From IMG/VR virus record IMGVR_UViG_3300047493_000202, positions 1 through 25,424 of that record: a DNA stretch of 25,424 bases, one strand, 5' to 3'. This DNA comes from a virus. A program made the translations under genes and the position numbers. The first letter of the stretch is position 1. Every line of letters begins with the position of its first letter. Shown in pieces: positions 1-7,236 of this stretch. The notes below the pieces were generated by a model. It was given only the letters and a program-made list of their open reading frames with translations, did no database searches and was not told where the DNA came from.

Positions 1-816
1 TCAGTGGTACACTTTGCCGCCGCTGTTTATATCCAAGGGAGTGTTGCCATAAGCCGTCGCATCCTTGGCAAGGCTTGGCATCACCTGGTCGATCAGTTGA
101 GAACTCATGCCGGTAGTCGTGAGCCAGTAATATGCCTCGGCAAGCTCAGAGCTGGAGCTGCCTGTTTTCAGGGCCAGATTATCGAGCATGGAGCTTAATG
201 CATCAACCCGAGGTCCAGCCGTGTCAGAATTATACCCCTCCTTAATCGCGGTCTGGTAGAGTATCTGCTCAAACGCGGCATAATCATCGGCCGACTCCTT
301 AGCCACACCGGCCGCGACACCAGCCATCAGCACATGGGTGAACACGTCTCCACCATGCCCTCGCTGTTGCGGCCTGGGTGGCATCGGATCAGGACCAGGC
401 TCGGACTCTGGGTCGGGCGACGTAGGCTGGTCAGGGTTAGACGGTGGCTGCATATATCCGCCGCCTCCACCCCCGCCTCCCCCGCCGCCGGCCGCGTACC
501 CGTGATATTCGTCATACGCCGATATCCAGGCATCCTTCATTTCACCGATTTTGGTGATGTCGTCATCGATGGCGGTACCGATACCCTGCACGGCCGTGAT
601 GGCGGCGCTGGTCTCGTCGGTGAAGGCGCGCATGCCCTCATCCAGCCCCACCGGCGCGCGCAACGCCGCCAGTTCTTCGGTCAGGCTGAGTGCCGTGTCG
701 CGGGTAACTTTCAACGCGTCGGTGAGGTCGGTGAATTCGCTGCGGATTTCACCTACCTGGCCCTGCATCTCATTGCGCAGCCGCAGGGTGAGTTCGGCAA
801 CCAGATCATCCGCCAT
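1..816 (-). CDS. Tail tape measure protein, short or truncated (Mu gp42-like)
   Basis: This 271-residue protein follows the tail assembly chaperone, where tailed phages carry the tape measure protein that sets tail length and later helps DNA exit. Residues 1-105 are helical and rich in charged and Thr/Ala residues. Residues around 108-118 are a run of eleven glycines, followed to about residue 150 by a Pro/Asp/Glu-rich linker. The rest (from VFTHVLMAGVAAG to PSLAKDATAYGNT) looks like the start of the TP901-type tape measure core, with motifs such as AYYWLTTTGM. Family members are normally several hundred residues longer and carry hydrophobic segments that are missing here. The stop codon is the first three bases of the window, so a frameshift, a split gene or a truncation just beyond the left edge is possible. 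The ATG at 816 starts four bases after the frameshifted chaperone stops. Confidence 0.7.
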   Translation of the reverse strand: MADDLVAELTLRLRNEMQGQVGEIRSEFTDLTDALKVTRDTALSLTEELAALRAPVGLDEGMRAFTDETSAAITAVQGIGTAIDDDITKIGEMKDAWISAYDEYHGYAAGGGGGGGGGGGYMQPPSNPDQPTSPDPESEPGPDPMPPRPQQRGHGGDVFTHVLMAGVAAGVAKESADDYAAFEQILYQTAIKEGYNSDTAGPRVDALSSMLDNLALKTGSSSSELAEAYYWLTTTGMSSQLIDQVMPSLAKDATAYGNTPLDINSGGKVYH

Positions 817-819
817 GGC

Positions 820-1415
820 TCATCCCCCCTTTTCGCGCGTGTGCAGCTCCCCCGCCGCATTGGCCCAGAAACTTATTTCGTCCCAGGTGAGTTTTTCCAG
901 CTCAGCCTTCGGCCAGTGGTACCACCGCCCCAGAAACGCCAGGATCAGGGGCCAGTCCGCAGGCCAGGCGTCGTAAAAAAACGATAAACCCGCAATGCCG
1001 CGCCGATGTCGCGCGCGTCCATCAGGTTATAAATGAGCTGCATCTTGGCCAGGAAAATACCAGCCGAGCAGCCGATTGCCACAACCTCAAAATCATCCTC
1101 TTTGGCCTTGCGCAGCTCCAAGCGAGCCTTGCCGTTGATGGGCCCCATTGTGAGGGACTTAAACACCTCTTCCGTGGTTGCCCCTTGCCCGTCCTTATAG
1201 CGCAGCACCACGGGCGACTGCAGGGTCAACACCACGCTTCCATCACTCTGCAGCACCGCATTCACCGGCCAGTCCGCCTTGGGGGCGCCAGCCTGGCCAT
1301 CCACCAGAACCGGGAGATTTTCCGGCGCAGGTGCCGGCGTATCAGCCAAAACAGGCAGCACCTCGGCCACCGCAGCAACCTGCGCACCATGCGTGATCAC
1401 CGGCGGATCGATCAC
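820..1415 (-). CDS. Tail assembly chaperone, -1 frameshift fusion (GpGT-type)
   Basis: A -1 slip on the T TTT TTT heptamer (975-981) joins the first 147 residues of the chaperone to a 51-residue extension, giving about 198 residues. I translated the -1 frame by hand. It runs open from YDAWPADWPLILAFLGRWYH through the segment with LEKLTWDEISFWANAAGEL and stops with TGA at 820-822, four bases before the tape measure start. The Trp-rich, acidic-helical extension is like the T domains of GT proteins in lambda and Mu-like phages, which recruit the tape measure protein. No independent start codon is needed for it. Frameshift efficiency cannot be read from the sequence, and I did not identify a convincing downstream stimulatory structure. 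Confidence 0.8.
945..1415 (-). CDS. Tail assembly chaperone, zero-frame product (Mu gp41-like, GpG-type)
   Basis: This 156-residue protein lies between the tail tube and tape measure genes, the position of the G/GT tail assembly chaperones, which bind the tape measure during tail assembly. Residues 50-140 hold the recognisable core: a beta-rich segment, then KSLTMGPINGKARLELRKA, typical of the 'phage tail assembly chaperone E/41/14' family, and a helical end with MDARDIGAALRVYRFF. The first 45 residues are an Ala/Pro-rich extension. The ATG at 1415 overlaps the stop of the tube gene by four bases. The last nine residues after RFF are read past a slippery T7 run and are replaced by a longer extension in the frameshift product. 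Confidence 0.78.
   Translation of the reverse strand: MIDPPVITHGAQVAAVAEVLPVLADTPAPAPENLPVLVDGQAGAPKADWPVNAVLQSDGSVVLTLQSPVVLRYKDGQGATTEEVFKSLTMGPINGKARLELRKAKEDDFEVVAIGCSAGIFLAKMQLIYNLMDARDIGAALRVYRFFTTPGLRTGP
975..981 (-). promoter_or_regulatory. Programmed -1 ribosomal frameshift slippery heptamer (T TTT TTT)
   Basis: On the minus strand the codons are CGT TTT TTT ACG, so the heptamer T TTT TTT fits the X XXY YYZ rule exactly in the zero frame. Slipping back one base opens 51 further codons ending just before the tape measure start. Position, frame and downstream reading frame all match the frameshift conserved between the two tail assembly chaperones of long-tailed phages. Confidence 0.82.
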
Positions 1416-1798
1416 GACACGACCTCAGGTGCTGGCTGCCCGGACCATTTGCAGGACACGTTACTCCCCGCCCCACCCTTCACCATCGGGTCCCCGGTCA
1501 GGAATGCGCCATTTATGGTGTAGGTCTGGCCAGAGTCGCATTTCAAAACCAGCGGCTGGCCAGCCAGCGCCTTCAGATCATCGAGCGACATACCCTTGGC
1601 CAGCGGAAAACTGGCGCTGACTTCCGGCGCCATGAACGACTGTGATTGCGTGACCTGCCGTCCCGCCACTACCGCCGTGCTGACCAGGCCGCCGCGTTTG
1701 AAGCTGGATGATTTGGTATCGACGTTGAACTTGGTGCTGCCCCAAATGAGGTCGATAATACCAAGCGATGCTGCGGTCGGATTTGCTGTACCGGACAT
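1412..1798 (-). CDS. Tail tube protein (Mu gpM-like)
   Basis: This 128-residue protein builds the inner tube of a contractile tail. It lies directly after the sheath gene, the invariant Mu order L then M. Features of the Mu/P2-like tube family are the small beta-rich fold, the early GTANPTAASLGIIDLIWGST segment, the basic loop SSSFKRGGLVS and the C-terminal motif TYTINGAFLTGDP followed by a beta strand with NVSCKWSGQP. The usual length of this family (about 115-130 residues) is kept. The ATG at 1798 is seven bases after the sheath stop, and the TGA overlaps the start of the chaperone, so tube and chaperone are probably translationally coupled. Confidence 0.88.
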   Translation of the reverse strand: MSGTANPTAASLGIIDLIWGSTKFNVDTKSSSFKRGGLVSTAVVAGRQVTQSQSFMAPEVSASFPLAKGMSLDDLKALAGQPLVLKCDSGQTYTINGAFLTGDPMVKGGAGSNVSCKWSGQPAPEVVS

Positions 1799-1805
1799 GG
1801 TGACC

Positions 1806-3320
1806 TCAATTGTTGGAGATGAATTCGAGCGAGCCGGCCAGCACGATCAGATTGCCCATATTGTCAATTTGCATCCGCGCATCCACCCGGTTGCCATCCT
1901 GCCCGTTGATCACGAAGGTGGAATTCTTCACCGTGGCGGCGGAATTCTGTATCCAGCCATACTGCTCATAAAGGTTGGATCGCCCGGCCCATTGCGCCAG
2001 CAAAGCGCTGGGCGTGACCACATTGGCGTTATACTGCGCGGCGATCGATCCATCCGGCGCCAGCAGCGCCTGCGGGTAGAGCGCCGCCATAAATGTGTCC
2101 CAATCATACCGCACCCGTGTCGGAATTTTCACGGCCTGCAGGTCGAAGTAACCGCCATCCGCCACGTTGCCAGGGTCAAACCGGTAGCTGGTGGTGACGC
2201 GCTCCAGGTAGAACGCCCCATTGCTGTCCGTGTAATAGGTGGAGAGCCCCGCCTCCAGCAGCACCTGCTTCTCGTTCAAGGAGAACAAATCCGCCTGCGC
2301 CGGTGCCGCGATATCGGGCAGCACCACCGTCTTCAACTGCAAGGCGGGCTGCTGCGCGGTGGAATAGCAGCAGGCCCCGGCCACCGCCGCCGCCGTCTTC
2401 CAGCTCGGGCTGCGCGGGTTCTGCACGGGCAGCGGCGTAATAAATTTGCAGTTCGGCAGAAACGTCAATGCGGTGCCATAGGTCGCGTCGATCGCCACAT
2501 AGGCTTGCGCATCCAGCTTCTCCATCGCGCCATAGCGCGGCGTAATCCAGGCGATCAGTGCCGCCATATTGGTGGCATCCGTCCAGGGCCAGGCGACGTC
2601 GGTATACCAGGTGCTGGTAATGCCGACGAGCGCGGCGGCGATCGACGCACTCGGGTCCGTTGCCCCGCCGCTCATCGGCGCAATCGTCACGGTTAGGCCC
2701 GGCGGCGTCATGTCACCAGGCTGCGCGTTCAGGCGGATATCGAGCTGGTTGCCGAGCGTGCCGGCATTCAAAGCCTTCAGCGCCACGGTGGAGGCGCCGG
2801 CGGTATAAGTGGGCGCCATGCCAGGGATGGTTTTGTAGGTGCCGGTGCCCTGCAATTGCAGCGCCGTAAACAAGTTCGCTGCCACCACCGCGGCGGTATC
2901 ACCAATATTCACCGCCACCGGCACGCGCACAGAGGCAAACTCCAGCGCCAGCGTGCCGGCCGCCGTCGCCGGGCCGGTGATGCTAACGCCGCCGGCGGCG
3001 AGCACACCACCCGAGGCATCCGAAATACCGATCACATCCACCGGCGTATAGGGGTTGGCCTTCAGCCAGCTCCCGCACATTTCGGCCAGCACGGAGCCCG
3101 CGCCGAACAGCGCCTTGGCCTGCTTAACGCTATACAGCGGATACACCGTGCCAGGTGTGGCCGTGCCCGTGCTCAGCATCTGGCCCATGATCAACCCGCG
3201 CGCCGGGAAGGCAGCCAGTTGGTTTTCGTTGATGGCCTGCTTCACCTCGGTATAATTCCCCGGCACTTTCCAGTTATTGGGGATTTCCGTGAAGGCGATG
3301 ATTTGTGCGCTGCCGGACAT
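1806..3320 (-). CDS. Contractile tail sheath protein (Mu gpL-like)
   Basis: This 504-residue protein forms the contractile sheath around the tail tube, so the phage is a myovirus. The N-terminus (residues 1-45, containing FTEIPNNWKVPGNYTEVKQA) is the conserved Mu gpL start. The central region (about 110-220) is a Gly/Ala/Thr-rich beta domain that varies between phages. Residues 220-400 contain the conserved sheath core (WTDATNMAALIAWITPRYGAM; KFITPLPVQNPRSPSWKTAA; YLERVTTSYRFDPGN). The C-terminal domain includes IPTRVRYDWDTFMAALYP and ends with a strand (IVLAGSLEFISNN), which in sheath proteins bonds to neighbouring subunits. Length fits Mu gpL (about 495). It sits between the DUF2635 gene and the tube gene. 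Confidence 0.95.
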   Translation of the reverse strand: MSGSAQIIAFTEIPNNWKVPGNYTEVKQAINENQLAAFPARGLIMGQMLSTGTATPGTVYPLYSVKQAKALFGAGSVLAEMCGSWLKANPYTPVDVIGISDASGGVLAAGGVSITGPATAAGTLALEFASVRVPVAVNIGDTAAVVAANLFTALQLQGTGTYKTIPGMAPTYTAGASTVALKALNAGTLGNQLDIRLNAQPGDMTPPGLTVTIAPMSGGATDPSASIAAALVGITSTWYTDVAWPWTDATNMAALIAWITPRYGAMEKLDAQAYVAIDATYGTALTFLPNCKFITPLPVQNPRSPSWKTAAAVAGACCYSTAQQPALQLKTVVLPDIAAPAQADLFSLNEKQVLLEAGLSTYYTDSNGAFYLERVTTSYRFDPGNVADGGYFDLQAVKIPTRVRYDWDTFMAALYPQALLAPDGSIAAQYNANVVTPSALLAQWAGRSNLYEQYGWIQNSAATVKNSTFVINGQDGNRVDARMQIDNMGNLIVLAGSLEFISNN

Positions 3321-3323
3321 GGT

Positions 3324-3572
3324 TTAGCCTTTCAGGGTTTTGGTGGCCGGCGCGTCCGGGGCCGGGGTTTCCGGCGGCGTTTCAACCTCGGGCGCCGGCG
3401 GCTCAGGCGGCTTGGCCTCCACCAGGTCTTTCGAGCGGATCAACCGGTGCACATGCATGGATTTTTGCACCCACGCGCCCGCCGCCGGCACAAACCCGCC
3501 ACCAGGCAGCGGCAACGGCACTTTACGGCCCTCGCCCGGCACCACGAAGATTTTGTCAGGAACTTGCTGCAT
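3324..3572 (-). CDS. DUF2635 family protein (Mu gp38-like)
   Basis: This 82-residue protein lies between the gp37-like gene and the sheath, the fixed Mu position of gp38. Residues 5-52 show the family signature: a short strand with KIFVVPGEGRKVPLP, then FVPAAGAWVQKSMHVHRLIRSKDLV, the 'P...G.W V......RL..GDV' pattern of DUF2635. Residues 55-82 are a Pro/Glu/Thr-rich tail of low complexity. Its role in Mu tails is unknown. The ATG lies inside the last 17 bases of the upstream gp37-like gene, so the two genes overlap and are probably coupled. Confidence 0.8.
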   Translation of the reverse strand: MQQVPDKIFVVPGEGRKVPLPLPGGGFVPAAGAWVQKSMHVHRLIRSKDLVEAKPPEPPAPEVETPPETPAPDAPATKTLKG

Positions 3573-4182
3573 CAGGATTTTCCCAGTCGGATAAGTAGGT
3601 GGTGGTCACGCCCGTCACGCCGCCGAGCACCCAGGTCTCGGCCATCTCAGCAAACACCCCAGCCCCGCCAGGGTTGGCAATCAGATCAGGCAAAGCCAGC
3701 GTGATGGGGATCGAGAAGGACACCTGGACAATCGAGCTGTCATCAGCCCACTCGTCGGAGGCAACGTTGGCCATACCATCAACCGTCGCGGTGCCCGTGT
3801 TGGAAAACCAGCCCTGCAGCATCGCAACCAAAATCGGCGCCAGCGTGAGCACACCCAAACCCTGCGCATCGCCATAATAGCGCTCATCCGGCCGTCCCGC
3901 CGCGCGCACCGCCACCAGCGCGATCCAGTGCGCGATACCGGCAAACTGACGGCTCTCGATCTTTTGGGCGGAAATTTTCTGGAAGCCCAGCCCGATGAAT
4001 GGCTGCCCAGAGGTCGTCAAATCCTTCCAGGCGGCTTTGTCGATACGCGGCGGCAGGAATTTATGCTGGAATTTATTGGCCGGAAAGGCGAGTTTGAGCC
4101 GCTCCTGGATCAGCTTGCCCTGGGCAACAACCGGGCCAGGGAAGATCAGCGCGAGCGGGTTCTGCGCGCCGCTCATCACCAA
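3556..4182 (-). CDS. Mu gp37-like tail protein (DUF1834)
   Basis: This 208-residue protein belongs by position and sequence to the Mu gp37 / DUF1834 family of putative tail terminator or connector proteins. Recognisable are LTLAPILVAMLQGW in the middle, WADDSSIVQVSFSIPITLALP, and a C-terminal EMAETWVLGGVTG...YLSDWENP segment. An ATG at 4182 and one two codons later (ATG AGC GGC) are both possible starts. The gene overlaps the gp36-like gene by seven bases and the DUF2635 gene by seventeen bases. Function is inferred from the Mu gene order. Confidence 0.8.
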   Translation of the reverse strand: MVMSGAQNPLALIFPGPVVAQGKLIQERLKLAFPANKFQHKFLPPRIDKAAWKDLTTSGQPFIGLGFQKISAQKIESRQFAGIAHWIALVAVRAAGRPDERYYGDAQGLGVLTLAPILVAMLQGWFSNTGTATVDGMANVASDEWADDSSIVQVSFSIPITLALPDLIANPGGAGVFAEMAETWVLGGVTGVTTTYLSDWENPDAASS

Positions 4183-4622
4183 AACCCGCCACGGAAGCTG
4201 TTACCGTCATTGCGGCCGGAGAACACATCCCGCCGGTCCTCCATCACGGCAAAACTCTCATCGCCCTGCGCCACTTCCTGCAAATCCAGCAACACCAGGC
4301 CGCGCGCGATACGCTCCAGCCAGGAGACGGCCTCTTTCTGGTCGTGCAATGCCTGCTCAGACGCCTGCCGGCCGCCACCACTCAGCAGATACACCCGTGC
4401 GATGGAGCAAACGGTGCGGGTGATTTCCACCGGCGCGATATCAAGCGGCGTCTGGTAGCGTTTGCGCAGATAGCTGTCGGCCGTCGCCGAGGCATCATTG
4501 AGCGCCGCCTGCACCGGTGCCGCCACCACATCCCCCACCTCCTGCCCATCCGGCGTGGAGGCACGCGCAATCTCCGACTGCCCAAACCGCAACACCATAT
4601 CGTCGATGCTGGCATAGGCCAT
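4176..4622 (-). CDS. DUF1320 family protein (Mu gp36-like)
   Basis: This 148-residue protein carries the DUF1320 signature: an N-terminal MAYASIDDMVLRFGQSEIA, then SATADSYLRKRYQTPLD and a helical IARVYLL segment, ending with SFRGGFW. The family sits between capsid and tail genes in Mu-like phages and is thought to act at the head-tail interface as an adaptor or stopper. That role rests on gene order and fold comparisons known for the family, not on anything visible here. The start ATG at 4622 is five bases after the stop of the gp35-like gene. Confidence 0.85.
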   Translation of the reverse strand: MAYASIDDMVLRFGQSEIARASTPDGQEVGDVVAAPVQAALNDASATADSYLRKRYQTPLDIAPVEITRTVCSIARVYLLSGGGRQASEQALHDQKEAVSWLERIARGLVLLDLQEVAQGDESFAVMEDRRDVFSGRNDGNSFRGGFW

Positions 4623-4627
4623 GGCTG

Positions 4628-4879
4628 TTAGGCCTTCGTCTTGCCGGTTTTGGCAGCTTCATCTTGCGATGCCACGAGCACGAGGAACTCATCGACATCA
4701 CCAGCGGCGAGCTGCTGGCCGATGACAACGGTGAGCACGCGATCGCCGATCAACGCCTTCAACTCATCCGCCGTGAAGCGGTCGATGGGGAACGCCTCCA
4801 CGCCGGTAATTCGAACGCCGGCGCACAGACGCGGCATGGGCGAGGTTGATGTGATGATGATCTGAGGTTTTGCGTTCAT
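4628..4879 (-). CDS. Mu gp35 / HI1506-like small protein
   Basis: This protein has 83 residues from the ATG at 4879. A GTG four codons upstream could also be used, but the ATG has CAGGA at a proper distance. The segment IDRFTADELKALIGDRVLTV is the helix-strand pattern of the Mu-like gp35/HI1506 family, which includes an N-terminal strand of the type RRAG-x-x-F and a 'L..D..L.V' motif. It sits between the major capsid gene and the gp36-like gene, as in Mu. Function is unknown; it may be a small head-associated protein. Confidence 0.68.
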   Translation of the reverse strand: MNAKPQIIITSTSPMPRLCAGVRITGVEAFPIDRFTADELKALIGDRVLTVVIGQQLAAGDVDEFLVLVASQDEAAKTGKTKA

Positions 4880-4912
4880 GGCATCCTGCACGGGTTATGA
4901 GAGGTCAAACAC

Positions 4913-4930
4913 CGCCCGGTCAGCCGGGCG
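4913..4930 (-). terminator. GC-rich hairpin after the major capsid gene (attenuator or processing site)
   Basis: A perfect 7-base-pair stem CGCCCGG/CCGGGCG with a 4-base loop lies 18 bases after the capsid stop and before the gp35-like gene. No long T run follows on the minus strand (GTGTTTGACC), so it is not a clear intrinsic terminator. It could stabilise or partly terminate the mRNA and so keep capsid expression above that of the tail genes. Confidence 0.4.
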
Positions 4931-4948
4931 ATGCCATTCAGCGGCGCA

Positions 4949-5854
4949 TTACTGCAGCCAGGGGTTCTCGACGGCCTTTGCCAACCCCTTGAAGGTATTG
5001 GGCGTCAGATTGGAGAGCTGCTGCGGATCGAAATCATTTACCTCATACGCCTTCGCCAGCGGGTAGAGAGACGGCGGCACGACCAGTTTTGTGGGCGAAA
5101 TCCCCATCGGCGAGCCATCCGGCCGCTTCCAGGCCGCCATCGCGGCACGCGCCGCCACCAGGTTGGCGAGGTTCAGCGGCGCATCGGAGCGGTAGATAAG
5201 CTGGTACAGCCCATAGCCGGCATTGCACCGGCCTTTGGTGCCCCAGGTCAGTTCATTCCGGTCGAACACCGCCGGGTCGGTCAAAGAACCCCGGAACGTG
5301 ATTTGGAACGGCTCACGGTTTTGGAAAACAAACGGCTTCAGGACGCGCGAGTCATCAATGAGATACCAACTGGTCTGGGAGCCGCTCTGATAATTCGAGT
5401 TGGTGGCAGTGCTGTTGGTGTTCGGGAAGCTGACATGGTTAGCGGAGAAGAAATCCTGCCCATCAACCCAAATCTGAGAGACGCCATTTTTGAACAGCGA
5501 CGCCACCAGTTTGTCCGGCAGATTACCCGCATCCTGGCCAAGCTGTGCTGCCGCCGGCGCCAGCATACCGTATTTGTCGTCGGCAAATTGGTTCATGTCG
5601 ATCGAGATGGTTTCCTCGAACATCCGGTTTTTGATGGTGAATGTTTCCTGGCTCAGCGAATAAACCTCACGCTCACCAATCCACTCGCGCACACCAGGCA
5701 GCATATCCAGGCGCGGATAAACCTCCGCATCGCCGGTTGAATTCACGATAAAACAGAAATCTTTGTACAGACTCTTGGCGGCATAGAGCTGATCATTGAA
5801 CGACATGGTGACGCCGTTATTGATCGACTGCAGGGCAGGAAAATTAATAATCAT
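4949..5854 (-). CDS. Major capsid protein (Mu gpT-like)
   Basis: This 301-residue protein is the major head subunit of the HK97 fold, Mu gpT family. Diagnostic are the N-terminal MIINFPALQSINNGV, LDMLPGVREWIGEREV (the gpT 'M..F..L.EW.G.R' motif), FEETISIDMNQFADDKYG, WVDGQDFFSANH and the C-terminal SPTKLVVPPSLYPLAKAY. The length matches Mu gpT (about 305). It follows the protease/scaffold and decoration-like genes with a 3-base gap, the expected late head order. A GGGG stretch lies upstream of the ATG at 5854. A strong hairpin follows the gene. Confidence 0.95.
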   Translation of the reverse strand: MIINFPALQSINNGVTMSFNDQLYAAKSLYKDFCFIVNSTGDAEVYPRLDMLPGVREWIGEREVYSLSQETFTIKNRMFEETISIDMNQFADDKYGMLAPAAAQLGQDAGNLPDKLVASLFKNGVSQIWVDGQDFFSANHVSFPNTNSTATNSNYQSGSQTSWYLIDDSRVLKPFVFQNREPFQITFRGSLTDPAVFDRNELTWGTKGRCNAGYGLYQLIYRSDAPLNLANLVAARAAMAAWKRPDGSPMGISPTKLVVPPSLYPLAKAYEVNDFDPQQLSNLTPNTFKGLAKAVENPWLQ

Positions 5855-5857
5855 TGG

Positions 5858-6274
5858 TTAGGACCCCTGAATTCTGACATAGGTTTGGCCGTTCTCGATG
5901 CCGGCCAGGTAGCCGACCTTACCGGTAAAGCCGGTGGTGGGCGCCGTCAGCGTGAGCGTGCCATCATCGGTGGCGTAGACCGGCGCATTGATGTTCGCGA
6001 ACGTTGCGCTTGGCACCGTGAGCGCAAAGTCGTCGAACGCGCCGACTGCAAAATCTGCACTGGCCGACGAGCTGCCGATATTACTCACACCGACAGTCGC
6101 AAGGCCCACAAAGGCCACAATACCGGCCGTCTGAATGCGCACGGCCTGGCCGGACGAATTCACCCCAAACAGGCCACCGGTATAAATCACCTCACCAGGT
6201 GCCACCGGATACCCAAAGGCAATTCCCCGCTGCGGGCCGCGGCGCGCCACGGTAATATTCTGGGTCAATGCCAT
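5858..6274 (-). CDS. Capsid decoration-like protein (DUF2190-like)
   Basis: This 138-residue, Gly/Ala/Thr-rich, all-beta protein lies between the protease/scaffold and the major capsid genes. This is the place of small head decoration or DUF2190-type proteins in many Mu-like phages. It starts MALTQNITVARRGPQRG and has repeated strands such as VIYTGGLFGVNSSGQAVRI, FALTVPSATFANINAPVYA and GKVGYLAGIENGQTYVRI, which resemble the beta-barrel of DUF2190 and lambda gpD-like proteins. Its ATG overlaps the TAA of the upstream scaffold fragment (TAATG). Assignment is by context and composition; the exact family is not certain. Confidence 0.65.
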   Translation of the reverse strand: MALTQNITVARRGPQRGIAFGYPVAPGEVIYTGGLFGVNSSGQAVRIQTAGIVAFVGLATVGVSNIGSSSASADFAVGAFDDFALTVPSATFANINAPVYATDDGTLTLTAPTTGFTGKVGYLAGIENGQTYVRIQGS

Positions 6275-6495
6275 TACACAGCACTCCCTTCAGCGCCTTT
6301 GCTCTTGCCGAATTTTTTCTTGTACATCTCCTTGTCGAGCCCCATGGCGGTGCAAACCGCCATATCCTCGGCACTCAGATCACCGTCGCCAGCATCCTGC
6401 ATCGCAGTACGCTGGCCACCGGGCGCCTCGCGGATGTGGATCGAGGGCAGACCGTTGATGATCTTCTCGGTGCCGCCAGGGTCCGCCGTGTGCAT
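6274..6495 (-). CDS. C-terminal scaffold part of gpI, separated by an amber codon
   Basis: This 73-residue reading frame is in the same frame as the upstream protease gene and is separated from it only by a TAG (6505-6507) and three further codons. The region right after the stop (FIAMHTADPGGTEKIINGLP) and the segment DLSAEDMAVCTAMGLDKEMY look like the normal C-terminal end of the Mu-like gpI protease/scaffold family, which usually ends with an 'LS..E..VC..MG(I/L)' motif. It may be translated from its own ATG at 6495 as a free scaffold-like peptide, comparable to Mu gpZ, which starts inside gpI. Alternatively it may be the dead end of a mutated gene. No strong ribosome site precedes the ATG. 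Confidence 0.6.
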   Translation of the reverse strand: MHTADPGGTEKIINGLPSIHIREAPGGQRTAMQDAGDGDLSAEDMAVCTAMGLDKEMYKKKFGKSKGAEGSAV

Positions 6496-6504
6496 GGCGA
6501 TGAA

Positions 6505-7230
6505 CTAATCGCGCGTCGCGGCAATCGGTTTGCCGGCCTTTATCGCTGTATCAACAAACGCCGTAGCGGCATCCGTTTTGCCTTTGGCCTCCAACGTCTG
6601 CAGCCGCGTTTGCAGCGCCACCATTTCGGTCACCGGCACGGTGCTGCGCTCCAGCTCGGCAATGCGCGCTTGCGCGGTTTGCAGCGCGGTGCCGCTCTGC
6701 GCGGCCGTCTGCAGCGCGGTCAGCACCACGCCGTCATCCACCGTCTCGGCCAGGCCGAGAGCGGTGCAAATCGCTACCTTGTCCATTTTGTCTCCAGAGG
6801 TTTGCAGTGCGGTGAGCTGCGGCAGGCCGGGATTGTTGGTGAGCGCTGCGCTCAAAATCCGGGTCACGTTGCCGTTTTTATCGTATTTATATACCGGGCT
6901 GATATATCGGTAGGCCTTGTCCGTCATCAGCGCGATGCCGGAGCTGTTCCATTCCACCCGCGCCCACATGCCATCAGCACGATTTTCAAGCGCCACAATC
7001 CAGCCGCGCGCCGGGCTCGCATTACCCGCTTCGGGGGCGCGCTGAGTGGAATGGTTCTCGTCCAGCGGCAGCTTGCCGGCCGTCATGGACGCCGCAATCA
7101 CCGGCCCCGCATCACCCAGGCGATATTTTGTGCCTGCCGTGTCGGAAAAAGTCCCAGCCGGCAGCAGATGTATCCACTCGGGAACACCGCCCTCGGCCGG
7201 GAGCATTGAGGTAATAGAGGAAACGTCCAT
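6505..7230 (-). CDS. Head maturation protease/scaffold, amber-terminated (Mu gpI-like)
   Basis: This 241-residue protein is the Mu gpI-type prohead protease, which cleaves the scaffold during capsid maturation. The N-terminal part has the family start GVPEWIHLLPAGTFSDTAG, then AGKLPLDENHSTQRAPEAGNASPARGWI, with His and Ser in the expected catalytic region, followed by GMWARVEWNSSGIALM and AYRYISPVYKYDKNGNVTRI. From residue 150 on it is helical scaffold: VAICTALGLAETVDD, then an Ala/Gln/Leu-rich coiled-coil segment. The family typically continues 70-80 residues further; here a TAG stops it after IAATRD while the frame stays open beyond (6274-6504). The ATG at 7230 lacks a ribosome site, and a later ATG (codon 9) is also possible. 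A palindromic late-promoter candidate lies upstream. Confidence 0.82.
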   Translation of the reverse strand: MDVSSITSMLPAEGGVPEWIHLLPAGTFSDTAGTKYRLGDAGPVIAASMTAGKLPLDENHSTQRAPEAGNASPARGWIVALENRADGMWARVEWNSSGIALMTDKAYRYISPVYKYDKNGNVTRILSAALTNNPGLPQLTALQTSGDKMDKVAICTALGLAETVDDGVVLTALQTAAQSGTALQTAQARIAELERSTVPVTEMVALQTRLQTLEAKGKTDAATAFVDTAIKAGKPIAATRD

Positions 7231-7236
7231 AGGCAG

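Noticed and set aside
1596-2696. Long plus-strand frames such as this one opposite the sheath gene
   Set aside because: Products are His/Arg/Pro-rich and lie antisense to clear structural genes. Several similar ones elsewhere (9412-10713, 11676-13277, 20359-21297, 21134-22363) were rejected for the same reason.
6505-6507. Global recoding of TAG to an amino acid
   Set aside because: TAG ends the o-spanin gene normally (14982-14984), and no suppressor tRNA is visible in the window.
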